Counted from the stretch's first letter, positions 42,061 to 51,294 are shown. The stretch is 64,000 bases of DNA from an uncultured Pseudomonadales bacterium (GCA_943842505.1 CALTDI010000021.1:25722-89721); one strand, 5' to 3'. The notes: generated from the letters alone by a model not told the origin. A program made the numbers and translations.

Positions 42061-43149
42061 ATGATTGAAGGTAACGACAACAAAGAAAAGGCACTCGCAG
42101 CTGCGCTAACGCAAATCGAGAGACAGTTTGGCAAGGGTTCCATGATGCGGCTCGGCGACACCGATCGCGAGCCAATACCGGCCATCTCTACTGGGTCGCT
42201 GGGGCTGGATATAGCCCTTGGCATAGGCGGTCTGCCACGGGGCCGAGTGGTTGAAATCTACGGGCCAGAGTCCTCGGGTAAGACTACCCTAACGCTTCAG
42301 GTTATCGCCGAGGCACAGAAGGCCGGCGGCAGCTGTGCGTTCATCGACGCAGAACACGCGCTGGATCCTATCTATGCGGGCAACCTGGGTGTCGATGTCG
42401 ACAACCTGTTAGTGAGCCAGCCGGATACCGGTGAGCAGGCGCTGGAAATATGCGACATGGTCGTACGCTCAGGTGCCTTGGATGTCGTTGTCATCGACTC
42501 CGTAGCGGCGCTAACGCCGAAGGCTGAGATCGAAGGCGACATGGGCGACAGCCACATGGGTCTGCAGGCCAGACTGATGTCTCAGGCACTTAGAAAGATG
42601 ACAGGCAACATCAAGAATTCCAATACTCTGGTTATCTTCATCAATCAGATTCGTATGAAGATCGGTGTCATGTTCGGCTCGCCGGAAACAACGACGGGCG
42701 GCAACGCACTGAAGTTCTATTCGTCGGTAAGGCTGGATATCCGCCGCATCGGTTCGATCAAAGAGGGCGACGAGGTAGTCGGCAACGAGACTCGAGTCAA
42801 GGTCGTCAAGAACAAGGTGGCACCACCTTTCAGACAGGCTGAGTTTCAGATCATGTACGGCAAGGGTATTCATCATTTGGGCGAGGTTGTTGATCTGGGT
42901 GTTAAGCAAGGCCTGGTCGAGAAGTCCGGTGCCTGGTATGCCTATAAGGGTGAGAAGATTGGCCAGGGTAAGAAGAACGCCAGCCTGTATCTAGAAGAGA
43001 ACCCGCACATCGCCGAGGAAATCGAATTGCAGATTCGCGCACAGCTATTAGGTGGCGATCTGATCGAAGAGGCAGCCAATTCTGAAGAAGAAATACCTGC
43101 CAACGATGACGATGTGGTAGTGCTAGCCGATGCCAAGAAGAGCAGCTAG
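42061..43149 (+). CDS. recA: Recombinase RecA
   Basis: Strand-exchange protein and LexA co-protease. It has 362 residues: N-terminal helix, Walker [14 protein letters not shown], Walker [11 protein letters not shown], loop L1 [20 protein letters not shown], and loop L2 following [12 protein letters not shown]. The C-terminal tail is acidic as usual. AAGGAAATTAAG precedes the ATG. Driven by the SOS promoter ~550 bp upstream and probably co-transcribed with recX. Confidence 0.99.
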   Translation: MIEGNDNKEKALAAALTQIERQFGKGSMMRLGDTDREPIPAISTGSLGLDIALGIGGLPRGRVVEIYGPESSGKTTLTLQVIAEAQKAGGSCAFIDAEHALDPIYAGNLGVDVDNLLVSQPDTGEQALEICDMVVRSGALDVVVIDSVAALTPKAEIEGDMGDSHMGLQARLMSQALRKMTGNIKNSNTLVIFINQIRMKIGVMFGSPETTTGGNALKFYSSVRLDIRRIGSIKEGDEVVGNETRVKVVKNKVAPPFRQAEFQIMYGKGIHHLGEVVDLGVKQGLVEKSGAWYAYKGEKIGQGKKNASLYLEENPHIAEEIELQIRAQLLGGDLIEEAANSEEEIPANDDDVVVLADAKKSS

Positions 43150-43207
43150 CGAGTAATAAACGGAAAGGCGCGACACACGTAGTGAGAATACAGCGAGAGC
43201 ATAAGAG

Positions 43208-43798
43208 ATGAGCTTGCTATCACAGAAAATACGTTCAGTTGATAGCGAGAACATCGCCGAAAACGCTGGGTGTGTCGAAAGCCGAAAGAATTACAAAAAG
43301 AATCACAAAGCTACTCAAGTGTCTGAGACAGCATCTTGTAACGATGTCCCTGTTCTCCGGCGGGCCGCAATGGACTATCTGGCTCGCCGGGAACATTCTT
43401 TTTATGAGCTCGCTCAAAAGCTAGGCAAGAAGTTCCCCGATACTGACAGCGAATTACTCACCGAAGTACTGGACGTGCTGCGGGCGGAGAATTTGCAATC
43501 CGATGAGCGCTTCACCGAATCCTATGTACGCTATCGCAAGTCCAGAGGCTTCGCCTATCTGCATATCCGTGGCGATCTATCCGCAAGGCGGGTGAGCGAA
43601 GAGCTGATTAACGAGCACCTGTTGATCGACGACGAACACTGGCAGATTATGGCGGACGAACTGGTAGTAAAGAAGCTGCGCAATCAAGAGCCCCTCGTCT
43701 TCGGTTCCAAGTTGCACAGGAAGCTGACTAGATTCCTGGAATCCAGAGGTTTCTCCCCACAAGAGTCCCGAAAGGCACTCGATAAGCACCTCGCCTAA
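43208..43798 (+). CDS. recX: Regulatory protein RecX
   Basis: Modulator that caps or destabilises RecA filaments. It has 196 residues; the RecX three-helix repeats run from about residue 55 (AMDYLARREHSFYELAQKL, AENLQSDERFTESYVRYRKSRGFAYL) to the end. The first ~50 residues are a Lys/Asn/Ser-rich leader not found in most family members, so the true start may be further in. Directly downstream of recA. Confidence 0.92.
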   Translation: MSLLSQKIRSVDSENIAENAGCVESRKNYKKNHKATQVSETASCNDVPVLRRAAMDYLARREHSFYELAQKLGKKFPDTDSELLTEVLDVLRAENLQSDERFTESYVRYRKSRGFAYLHIRGDLSARRVSEELINEHLLIDDEHWQIMADELVVKKLRNQEPLVFGSKLHRKLTRFLESRGFSPQESRKALDKHLA

Positions 43799-43884
43799 AC
43801 GGGATTTTATTAGGCCTAGGCTAGTGATTAATTAGCCAATAATGGACTATACTTTAGCTTCGCTCATTCAGCAGAAGCCATCGA

Positions 43885-44815
43885 ATGCAGTTCTCTCCTC
43901 TAATTAAGAGCCCTAGACTAGCCACAATCGTCTGTGCCGCGCTTCTATCATCGCTACCTGCTCTAACGCACGCCAACACCTTCTCACAGCTCGCCGTCAG
44001 CGCGGGCGAAGAGAGCAATGTTCCTAGGGCCCTAGACGGCCCCAACGAGAAAGAATCCAGATTCACGCAGCTGGAGTATTCCTTCGGCAAGCTCTATGAG
44101 ATGGGGGCGAAGAATACCCTGGTCCTTAGCGCTGCCGTAAGCTCTGCCAAGTTCACCGACCTGAGAGGTTTCGACAGGGTAGGCCTCAGCGTGGCTGCTA
44201 ACTACAATTACAAGTGGGCCGCTGGGCGCCTACGCGCCGGTAGTGTCTCTTAGTACGTCTTATGGCGTAGAGGAATATAAGGGAAGGGCGCGAGATAACG
44301 ATCTGCTCACCGTCGATGTGAGTTATCTGAAGAGACTGTCGCCTGCCTGGTTTCTGACACTGGGGGCAGACTATCGGAACAGCGGCGCAGACAGCCTGCC
44401 ATTTGATCCCATCATCAATGAATTCGGCTATGATCCGGTTCGCAGCCTTCCCTTCGATCTCTACGACTACGATTCGACATCCTTATATGCCGACCTGGAG
44501 TACGCCTTCGAGAATGGCGTGCTCCTCAATGGCGGCTATAGACGCGTCAATGGCTTTACGGTATCCAGCACCACGACGCCTACGCTCAAACTGTATAAGC
44601 TGGCCAGTGCACTGTATACCGACCCCGCATTCGACAGCGGCTGGGTAGCCTATCAGCTAGAGGCAGACACAAATGAATGGTCGCTAGGGCTTAGTGTGCC
44701 TAGTTCTCGAGACTCGTCGATAAATCTCGGATACAGCTTCTACGACATCAGGGCGGTTGGCAGAAAAACCTATACCAATAGAATCTTCTCCGTCAGCTAT
44801 GTGCACAATTTTTAG
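43885..44815 (+). pseudogene. Putative outer-membrane beta-barrel protein, interrupted by one frameshift
   Basis: Track ORFs 43885-44253 and 44243-44815 join into one ~309-residue protein. The first begins with a signal peptide (LATIVCAALLSSLPALTHA) and alternating beta-strand patterns; the second ends in a strand closing with Phe (FSVSYVHNF), the outer-membrane barrel signature. Around 44218-44232 a shift of one base lets YNYKWA continue as LGAYAPVVSLSTSYGVEEY. No specific family recognised. It heads a run with the cupredoxin (15 bp gap) and the cyclase. A sequencing insertion is as likely as a true mutation. Confidence 0.75.
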
Positions 44816-44829
44816 TGACTACGATTCTT

Positions 44830-45534
44830 ATGAAAGCGATTGATAACTTTTTTCAATGTTCTTTGCAGAAAGCTGCGGGGTTTGTTTTTGCGGTAAGCGT
44901 TTCTTTTGCGTTGCTGACTTCATTCGCTTCTGCCCAGGGTGTTGTGCTGCGTCTGCAAGATAGCGACGGCGAGCCAGTAGTCGAAGCGGTGATGGAACTG
45001 CTCTCCGATTCGGCGAGCAGTTCAACATCGACTGCGCTGCAAGAGGTAGAGATAGATCAACGCGATAAGGAATTTATTCCAAGTGTAACTACCGTTGTCG
45101 CAGGGGGCAGTGCCAGCTTTCCCAACAGCGACGATATCCTGCACCACGTGTATTCGTTCTCGCCGGCAAAGACATTCGACACCCCGCTGTATGGAAGCGA
45201 TTTGGATAGTCAGTACAGAGAGGTGTTCGACGTGCCGGGGGTGATCGAGATCGGCTGCAACATACACGACTGGATGCTTGCCTATATCTATGTGGGTCAA
45301 TCTGAGTTGATGGCGATTAGCGATGAGCAGGGTGTTGTCTCTCTAACGGGCATGGCGCCGGGTTCCTATACCTTGCGAGTCTGGCACTCGCGATTGGACG
45401 CGCCACAGAACTACATGGAACAAGAAGTTATTATCGAAGCAGGGCGCACCGCAGAGCTGGAGATGACTATAGAACTCGCCAGAGACAGGCGAGTACGCAG
45501 AGCGCCCTCCGCAAACAGAAAACGCTATCGCTAA
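44830..45534 (+). CDS. Secreted cupredoxin-like protein (methylamine-utilisation/amicyanin type copper site)
   Basis: 234 residues from ATG 44830. Signal peptide (FVFAVSVSFALLTSFASAQ), then a plastocyanin-like fold. Type-1 copper ligands are visible: a His in NSDDILHHVYSFS and the Cys-x2-His-x2-Met cluster in IGCNIHDWMLAY, the spacing of amicyanin (CTPHPFM). A carboxypeptidase-regulatory-like beta domain follows (GVVSLTGMAPGSYTLRVWH) and a basic C-terminus. Homologues are often named methylamine utilisation protein, but no methylamine dehydrogenase genes are here. Probably periplasmic; copper binding or electron transfer is inferred. Confidence 0.8.
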   Translation: MKAIDNFFQCSLQKAAGFVFAVSVSFALLTSFASAQGVVLRLQDSDGEPVVEAVMELLSDSASSSTSTALQEVEIDQRDKEFIPSVTTVVAGGSASFPNSDDILHHVYSFSPAKTFDTPLYGSDLDSQYREVFDVPGVIEIGCNIHDWMLAYIYVGQSELMAISDEQGVVSLTGMAPGSYTLRVWHSRLDAPQNYMEQEVIIEAGRTAELEMTIELARDRRVRRAPSANRKRYR

Positions 45535-45653
45535 TTCAGCGCCTTCCATTTGATGAGTCTAATGCTAATTAAGTGTCACCTCTCAGTACCTGTTAATGAG
45601 AGCGTCTCCTTCTCCTTTTCTTTCTCTTTTTTCATTGAAAGGATCTCCAAGTT

Positions 45654-47597
45654 ATGAGTTCGGCCGGCTCCGTCTTTTCATTCCGCAGTTTTAGATCGCG
45701 ACTCATCGTGTTCCTGCTGGGCCTGCTCATCCCGGTGCTCGGTGGTATCTTCTACTACGTCAACAGCAACAACACCGAGTACACCGAAGAGACTATCAAT
45801 ACCTATCTTGAGCTGGGCGCCGATGTCTTCGACTATACAAGAGAGCAACAGGCCTTCACCCTGCAGGCCATAACCAACAGTCTCACCTGGGACTTCGGCT
45901 TTCGCACCGCCTATGCGGCACAAGATCCGGCCACTCTGTTCGACGCGGCACTCAACGTGATGGACCGGTCCCTGGATAGCGCCGAGATGTTATTGATCGT
46001 CGATCTTGAGGGGCGCGTCATCATCGATACCGAGACCCAGGGTATGGAGATACTGAGCGGTTCCTGGCAACAACTGCTGTTTGATGCCGACGAGAGCGAA
46101 GAGGGGCGTTCCGAGATGATCATCGCCATCAATGGTCTGCCGTTTCAGGTGATTGCCTTACCCCTGTATCTGCCGCGTCAGGTTGCCTGGATAATCGGTG
46201 GCTTCGCCCTGGATCAGGAATTCGTCGATACAGTAAAAGAGACGACACTCTCCGATGTCAGCATCGTTAAGTTGGAACGAGGCGGCGATTCGTCCGCACA
46301 AGATCTTCAGGTCATAGTCTCCACCCTGGCCACAGAAGATCAGTCCGCGCTCGCCGCACAGATACAGTTTGATGATTCCACTATATCCGACCTGCAGCGC
46401 ATAAGAGCACCATCCCAGGATTACACCTCTCTGCTACGGCGTCTGTATGGCCAGAAGAGTGACCCTCTACAAGTATTCGCGGTTATCCAGCGCTCCTACG
46501 ATGAGAACAGTGAGAACGTTGTGCAGTTTCGTTCCCTGCTGATTCAGTTCTATCTGCTGGTGCTCGTCGTCAGCCTGCTCGCCGTCCTCTTCCTCGCGCG
46601 CTCCATTACTACCCCCATAACCAAACTCGCCGCCGTAGTAAAGAAGATAGAAGAGGGCGACTACGATCGCTCGGTGACGGTTCAGTCCGCAGATGAGATA
46701 GGCGAATTGGCAGACTCGGTTAATTCCATGGCCAGAGGCCTGGCGGAGAAGGAGAAGGTGCGCGACCTATTGGGCAAGGTCGTCTCACACCAGATCGCGG
46801 AGCAGCTGCTCAACAACCCTGTGGAGCTGGGTGGCGAAGAACGGGTGGCCACCATACTGTTCTCGGATATTCGCGGCTTCACCACCTTCTGCGAGGGCCT
46901 GCCTCCCAAGGAGGTGCTACAGGCTCTGAACAAGGTGCTCAGCACCATCAGCGATATCGTAGAGGCGCATCAGGGAGTCGTGGATAAATACAACGGTGAC
47001 GCGGTGATGGCCCTGTTCGGCGTGCCTATTAAGGGAGAGACGGATACCGACAACGCGATGCTCGCCCTGCTGGATATAGTTGCCGCTCTGGAGAAGATGG
47101 ATTCGGGTCTGTCAGCCTGCGTGGGGATCACAACGGGTGTCGTAGTCGCGGGTAACCTCGGTTCCAGCAATCGCATGAACTATTCGGTGATAGGCGACAC
47201 GGTAAACCTGGCTGCACGCTTGGAGGGCCTCACGCGCCTGTATGGCGTCTCCAATATTGTCAGCGAGGCGAGCAAGGATGATGCGCCAGGTTTTGCCTAC
47301 CGCGAGCTCGACATAGTCTGTGTGGCGGGCAAGTCGCAGTCGGTGCGTATCTTCGAGCTTCTGGGAGAGCCGGCGCAGCTAAGCGACGAGAAGAAAGAGG
47401 AGGTAGCCCTGTTCGCAGAGGCACTTCGTCAATACAGAGAACAGAATTGGAATGAAGCGGCCGAGATGTTTTCGCAACTCCAAACAAAATGCGACAATGC
47501 GCAACTGTGTCAGCTCTTTCTCGATCGCATCGAAAAATTTAGAGAAACCTCGCCCGGCCCCGATTGGCAGGGCGACTATGTATTTGATAGCAAATAG
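45654..47597 (+). CDS. Membrane class III adenylate/guanylate cyclase with periplasmic sensor and HAMP
   Basis: 647 residues. Transmembrane helix ~17-36, a ~255-residue periplasmic region probably of the CACHE type, second helix ~295-315, HAMP (~315-368: RSITTPITKLAAVVKKIEEGDY), a short coiled linker, then the cyclase domain (~395-575). Catalytic residues look complete: metal Asp in FSDIRGFTTF and YNGDAVMALFG, transition-state Asn/Arg in GDTVNLAARLEG. A C-terminal ~70-residue extension looks TPR-like (FAEALRQYREQNWNEAAEMFSQL). Follows the cupredoxin by 120 bp with a pyrimidine tract between. Signal and partner unknown. Confidence 0.92.
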   Translation: MSSAGSVFSFRSFRSRLIVFLLGLLIPVLGGIFYYVNSNNTEYTEETINTYLELGADVFDYTREQQAFTLQAITNSLTWDFGFRTAYAAQDPATLFDAALNVMDRSLDSAEMLLIVDLEGRVIIDTETQGMEILSGSWQQLLFDADESEEGRSEMIIAINGLPFQVIALPLYLPRQVAWIIGGFALDQEFVDTVKETTLSDVSIVKLERGGDSSAQDLQVIVSTLATEDQSALAAQIQFDDSTISDLQRIRAPSQDYTSLLRRLYGQKSDPLQVFAVIQRSYDENSENVVQFRSLLIQFYLLVLVVSLLAVLFLARSITTPITKLAAVVKKIEEGDYDRSVTVQSADEIGELADSVNSMARGLAEKEKVRDLLGKVVSHQIAEQLLNNPVELGGEERVATILFSDIRGFTTFCEGLPPKEVLQALNKVLSTISDIVEAHQGVVDKYNGDAVMALFGVPIKGETDTDNAMLALLDIVAALEKMDSGLSACVGITTGVVVAGNLGSSNRMNYSVIGDTVNLAARLEGLTRLYGVSNIVSEASKDDAPGFAYRELDIVCVAGKSQSVRIFELLGEPAQLSDEKKEEVALFAEALRQYREQNWNEAAEMFSQLQTKCDNAQLCQLFLDRIEKFRETSPGPDWQGDYVFDSK

Positions 47598-47805
47598 CGA
47601 GAGAAGAGCGGGAATAGGGCTAAAAAAGAGCAAGATAAGAACGAGAGCAGAACGAGACAGCGCAGAACGAGAATAGAACTACAGATTAACGAGAATATAA
47701 GGAACAAAGAACATGAGCAACGAGCTTGCTTAGCGAAATAGCCAAAGCCCGAGCGCTGCTTTTAAAATACTCATACAGTTGAACCCCAAACTTTTGGAAC
47801 CCGCA

Positions 47806-49059
47806 ATGAAATTGATCAAACCCTTTCGAGGTCTTCGACCAAGTCGTGAACTCGCAGCGAAAGTTGCCTCACATCCCTATGACGTTCTCAATAGAGAAGA
47901 GGCGTTCGAACTTGCCAAGGACAATCCCCTCAGCTTTCTGCATATCAACAAGCCCGAGGTCGACATGGATGCCTCGGTGGATGTGCATGATCAATCGGTG
48001 TATGCGAAGGGCCGAGAGAATCTAGACAGATTTCAGGCAGAAGGCACGTTACAGCAAGACAGCGAAGAGACACTCTACGTCTACAAGCAGGTCATGGGAG
48101 ACCACGAGCAGGTGGGTCTGGTCGCGATAGCGTCAGTCGACGCCTTCGAGAACAACCTGATCAAGAAGCATGAGTTCACCCGCCCGGAGAAAGAAGACGA
48201 CAGGGTGAATCACATGGTCGCCCTGGATGCGCAGGTGGGCCCGGTGTTTCTAACCTATAAGGCGCACGCCGAGGTGGATGCCCTGATCGCCAAGGTAACC
48301 GCTACTGAAGCAGAATATGACTTCGTGGCGGACGACGGCACCCGACACGTATTCTGGGTAGTCGAAGACCTAACACTCTCCGCAGACATAGAGGCGGCGT
48401 TCTCCCAGGTGCCTCATCTGTATGTTGCCGACGGCCACCATCGCTCGGCCGCCGCCTCGCGGGTTAAACATCTGCGTCAGAAGCAGAATCCGGATCATAC
48501 GGGTGATGAATCCTATAACTACTTCCTGGTTGTTCTATTTCCGGACAACCAGATGCAGATTCTAGACTACAACCGTCTGGTTAAAGATCTTCACGGAGCC
48601 GACAGCGCGAGCTTCCTGGAAAAGCTGAGTGCCAATTTCGATATAGAGAAGTTGGATCTAGACGCGGCAAAGCCGGGCGTGGCCAGAGAGTTTGCGCTGT
48701 ACCTCGACAAGCAATGGTACAAGTTGCGCAGCAATGAAAACCTGGTCTCGAAGATAGACGAGCAGGATCCGGTGGGCAGTCTGGATGTGAGCATACTGCA
48801 AGACTTCGTATTCACGCCGCTTTTGGATATCGTAGATCAGCGTACAGATAAGCGTGTCGACTTCGTTGGAGGTATTAGAGGCTTTGCTGAGCTGGAGAAG
48901 AGGGTGGATTCCGGTGACTGGGCCGCGGCGTTTGCGTTATACCCAACTTCAATTGAAAGTTTAATGGCTATCGCCGATGCCGATGAAGTAATGCCACCGA
49001 AATCGACCTGGTTCGAACCGAAACTAAAGAGCGGCCTGGTAGTCCACAAGCTGGACTAG
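47806..49059 (+). CDS. DUF1015 family protein
   Basis: 417 residues from the ATG at 47806; the TTG nine codons upstream is unlikely. Matches DUF1015 by FRGLRPSRELAAKVASHPYDVLNREEA at the start, PLSFLHINKPE, and YVADGHHRSAAASRV in the middle. The His-rich ADGHHR resembles a ParB/serine-kinase-like nucleotide site, and the family has been compared with SerK-type proteins, but its role is not established. Upstream is a purine-rich tract after the cyclase; downstream a convergent small ORF. Confidence 0.9.
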   Translation: MKLIKPFRGLRPSRELAAKVASHPYDVLNREEAFELAKDNPLSFLHINKPEVDMDASVDVHDQSVYAKGRENLDRFQAEGTLQQDSEETLYVYKQVMGDHEQVGLVAIASVDAFENNLIKKHEFTRPEKEDDRVNHMVALDAQVGPVFLTYKAHAEVDALIAKVTATEAEYDFVADDGTRHVFWVVEDLTLSADIEAAFSQVPHLYVADGHHRSAAASRVKHLRQKQNPDHTGDESYNYFLVVLFPDNQMQILDYNRLVKDLHGADSASFLEKLSANFDIEKLDLDAAKPGVAREFALYLDKQWYKLRSNENLVSKIDEQDPVGSLDVSILQDFVFTPLLDIVDQRTDKRVDFVGGIRGFAELEKRVDSGDWAAAFALYPTSIESLMAIADADEVMPPKSTWFEPKLKSGLVVHKLD

Positions 49060-49073
49060 CACTGCCTAGTCGG

Positions 49074-49105
49074 AAAAGGGGTTGCCTAGCCCTTGGCTGG
49101 GCAAC
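49074..49105 (-). terminator. Intrinsic terminator of the leftward small ORF
   Basis: On the minus strand GTTGCC-CAGCC-AAG-GGCTA-GGCAAC forms a stem followed by CCCCTTTTCC. The small ORF stop TAG lies within the stem. It may also serve as a 3-prime hairpin for the rightward DUF1015 gene, although no T-run follows on that side. Confidence 0.7.
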
Positions 49106-49241
49106 ATTCCTGCATGCAGAGCTCATTCGCCTTGAGGGGAAGGCCGTCCCTCCACGCACTGTTCCTGAAGTTCAGACGCAGGCAGAGGTAGTGCATAAAT
49201 GCTTCGGCCAGCTTCTGTTTGGTTTCGCTTAGAAATTTCAT
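49086..49241 (-). CDS. Possible 51-residue Cys-containing small protein
   Basis: Too short for the track. ATG at 49241, stop TAG at 49086-49088, starting MKFLSETKQKLAEAFMHYL and ending in LCMQECCPAKG. GAGACG lies 5 nt before the ATG and a terminator hairpin covers its stop, which together suggest a real transcript unit. No family recognised. The helical N-terminus and three clustered cysteines are the only visible features. The 311 bp between its start and hsp20 hold the hsp20 terminator and no other gene I can support. Confidence 0.45.
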   Translation of the reverse strand: MKFLSETKQKLAEAFMHYLCLRLNFRNSAWRDGLPLKANELCMQECCPAKG

Positions 49242-49457
49242 GCTTTCGTCTCTGTTTTGCTCAATTTCGTGTATTGCTGCTCTATGTGCTTATTAAACGC
49301 TCAAAGTTCTAAAAAGGTTTACAGGAACCCGAGCAATTACTTGAAAAGAATCCCAAATACGTTCCCAGGCTCTGCTTCTGACCTAAATTACCCACCGAAC
49401 TGCATAAAGCGATAGGGCTGCCGCCAGAACACTATCGTCTAGGCTGATTCTCATGCC

Positions 49458-49498
49458 TCCAAAACAAAACAGGGCGCCACGCTCAAGCAGTGGCGCCC
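49458..49498 (-). terminator. Intrinsic terminator downstream of hsp20
   Basis: On the minus strand GGGCGCCAC-(9-nt loop)-GTGGCGCCC, a nine-pair perfect stem, followed by TGTTTTGTTTTGG. It lies ~55 bp after the hsp20 stop. Confidence 0.88.
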
Positions 49499-49552
49499 CG
49501 GAGTTACTCCTAGATGCCAGCTAATCAACGCTAGCGTCTATATAGAACGTCA

Positions 49553-50020
49553 TTAGGCGACATTCTGATTGTTCACATCGATAAGTGCAGCCTTCTCGCT
49601 GCCGATAGTGATCTTCTTCGGCTTCATGGCCTCCGGAATCTCACGAATCAGCTCGATATAGAGCAGGCCATTGGCCAGGCGCGCGCCAGTGACCTCGACA
49701 TGGTCGGCCAGCTGAAAGCGGCGCTCAAAATTGCGCGCTGCGATGCCCTGATGCAGGTAGTTGCGAGCGCCTGGCTCCTCGCCAGCCTTCTTGCCGACAA
49801 CCGTCAGCGTGCCTTTCTCGGTCTGAATATCCATCTCCTCTTCCAGAAAGCCAGCCACAGCCATAGTAATTTGGTATTTATCCTTATCCAGCAACTCGAT
49901 GTTGTAGGGAGGGTAGCTCGTCTGATTGGTATCGCCGCGATTTACAGAGTCCAGCAGCGAAGAGAGGTGGTCAAAGCCAACAGTGGAGCGGTATAGGGGT
50001 GAAAAGTCTAAAGTACGCAT
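49553..50020 (-). CDS. ibpA: Small heat-shock protein of the Hsp20/IbpA family
   Basis: 156 residues from the ATG at 50020 (MRTLDFSPLYRSTVGFDHL), close to E. coli IbpA (MRNFDLSPLYRSAIGFD). Holds aggregating proteins for DnaK/ClpB. The alpha-crystallin domain spans ~35-135 with the C-terminal core motif ARLANGLLYIELIREIPEAMKP and a tail containing the IxI-like KITIG. I prefer 50020 over the upstream ATGs because the SD (GGAAGG) is 8 nt away. Controlled by a sigma32-like promoter and an RNA thermometer, described separately. Confidence 0.95.
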   Translation of the reverse strand: MRTLDFSPLYRSTVGFDHLSSLLDSVNRGDTNQTSYPPYNIELLDKDKYQITMAVAGFLEEEMDIQTEKGTLTVVGKKAGEEPGARNYLHQGIAARNFERRFQLADHVEVTGARLANGLLYIELIREIPEAMKPKKITIGSEKAALIDVNNQNVA

Positions 50021-50023
50021 AGT

Positions 50024-50083
50024 CATATCCTTCCTTTTAAGCAATATGTTTTAAGTGAATTCGCCCATCGAATCGATCGGGCG
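50024..50083 (-). promoter_or_regulatory. ROSE-like RNA thermometer in the hsp20 leader
   Basis: Two hairpins in the minus-strand leader. The inner one (50048-50024) pairs CATATTGCTT with AAGGATATG: five pairs, a U-G, an unpaired G, then C-G, U-A, U-A, closing over AAAAGG. It buries the Shine-Dalgarno and has the UUGCU anti-SD with the bulged G that defines ROSE elements. The outer one (50083-50062) is CGCCC/GGGCG extended by ATCG/CGAT around a 3-nt loop. Melting on heating would free the SD of the ATG at 50020. Confidence 0.82.
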
Positions 50084-50121
50084 GCGAGCAAGCCTCGGTT
50101 GAGCGCCTGCTACAAGAATAA

Positions 50122-50149
50122 ATATGGGGATGTGATTAGGGTTTTCAAG
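50122..50149 (-). promoter_or_regulatory. Sigma32 (RpoH)-type promoter for hsp20
   Basis: On the minus strand CTTGAAA, 13 bp, CCCCATAT, close to the heat-shock consensus CTTGAAA-(11-16)-CCCCATnT. It is ~100 nt upstream of the hsp20 start, which leaves room for the two-hairpin leader. Confidence 0.85.
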
Positions 50150-50203
50150 GAGTTAAGGGTGCTCAGCCGGAGTCTGCCCCTTACTAACTGAATATAAACA
50201 AGT

Positions 50204-50418
50204 TTATTGTATTTGTACGAAAGCGCTGCGCCCAATTGCATGGTAGTCGATGCCCAGAATTTCGAGGAGAGCAGGGTCGTAGAGGTTGCGGCCATCGAAG
50301 ATAAGCGGGTGATTGAGCGAAGGTTTGATGGTATCGAAGTCTGGTGCGCGGAAATGCTGCCATCCGTTACAGATTACCGTAGCATCGGCGCCTTGCTGCA
50401 CATTCTCACAATTCTTCC
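50204..50418 (-). pseudogene. 3-prime remnant of UDP-glucose 6-dehydrogenase
   Basis: The minus-strand frame reads GADATVICNGWQHFRAPDF and IFDGRNLYDPALLEILGI, the C-terminal NAD/UDP-binding segment of Ugd. Only ~70 of ~440 residues remain; homology stops near 50415, where the opposite-strand glycosyltransferase remnant begins. The apparent GTG start at 50401 is internal. The intact enzyme makes UDP-glucuronate for polysaccharide synthesis. This fragment cannot be active. Confidence 0.85.
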
Positions 50419-51294
50419 GTGCTCTTGCAGGCTGGGCTGTGGCTCTTTTTAAGTGTAGGCCATTTGTTTTTGAACTCAGGGATATTTGGCCGGATTCTTC
50501 AGAGGCTGTTGGTGCCGCTAAGAACCTTCAGACTTATTAGAACGTTGGAGAAGATTGAGCTTCTTCTGCACCGTTGCGCGGCGTTGATGGTCTCGGTCAC
50601 ACATTCATGCAAGATTGAGTTAGTCGAAAGAGGCGTGCCGACTGAGATGATAGCAGTGATTCTTAACGGGGTTGGCTGCCACTCTATCTTCCACAAGAGA
50701 AAGATGACGCGCTAGCCGTTCAATATGACCTGCAGGATAATTTCGTAGTGGGTTATGTGAGTACCCGCAGGATGGCGCATGGGCTTGATAGGCTACTAGA
50801 GGCAAACACTATGCTCGAAGACGATGGTGTGTCTTTCTTTTCGCTGGAGATGGGGCGAGGGCTTAAAAGCTTGCCAGGAACGTGCAAGAAAGGAAACTAG
50901 GCAATGTTGTGATGATGGGGCGAGAACCCAAAGAAAAGGTGTCGGCCCTCTGATCGCTTTCCGATGTTTCTACTATACGCTTAAAGAGTACAGTGCTATT
51001 GAGTAAGGTTATCCCATCGAAGCTATTCGAAAGTTTCGCCATGGGCTTCCTGCTGCAACTGGAGTGCCCGAAGGTGAGGCAACATCCTTGGCGACTAAAT
51101 ATCAGGGCGGCATTGTCTCTGAGCCCGAGAATGCGCGGCAGCTCTGTGGGGTGATTGAGAAGCTCAATAGTGATCGTGACCTGCTGGGGCAGTTTGCCGG
51201 CAACTACGAAATAGTAGCCAAGGAGTTCGATCGGAAGAGCTTGTCACGTAAGATGTTCAAAGAGTTGCAGGGTTTGACTGTTAGCCAGCGATAG
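50418..51294 (+). pseudogene. Degraded family-4 glycosyltransferase (WbuB-like) with multiple frameshifts
   Basis: Pieces in three frames add up to the C-terminal two thirds of a GT4 enzyme: FKCRPFVFELRDIWPDSSEAVG, then TLEKIELLLHRCAALMVSVTHS and ELVERGVP, then NFVVGYVSTRRMAHGLDRLLEA, then VIPSKLFESFAMG, then the last ORF (51064-51294) with GGIVSEPENARQL. At least four frameshifts and a missing N-terminus. It abuts the ugd fragment head-to-head, so this is a scar of a lost exopolysaccharide or O-antigen locus. Confidence 0.85.

Noticed and set aside
44243-44815. Independent second barrel gene
   Set aside because: Its GTG start is inside the restored reading of the upstream ORF, and it lacks a signal peptide.
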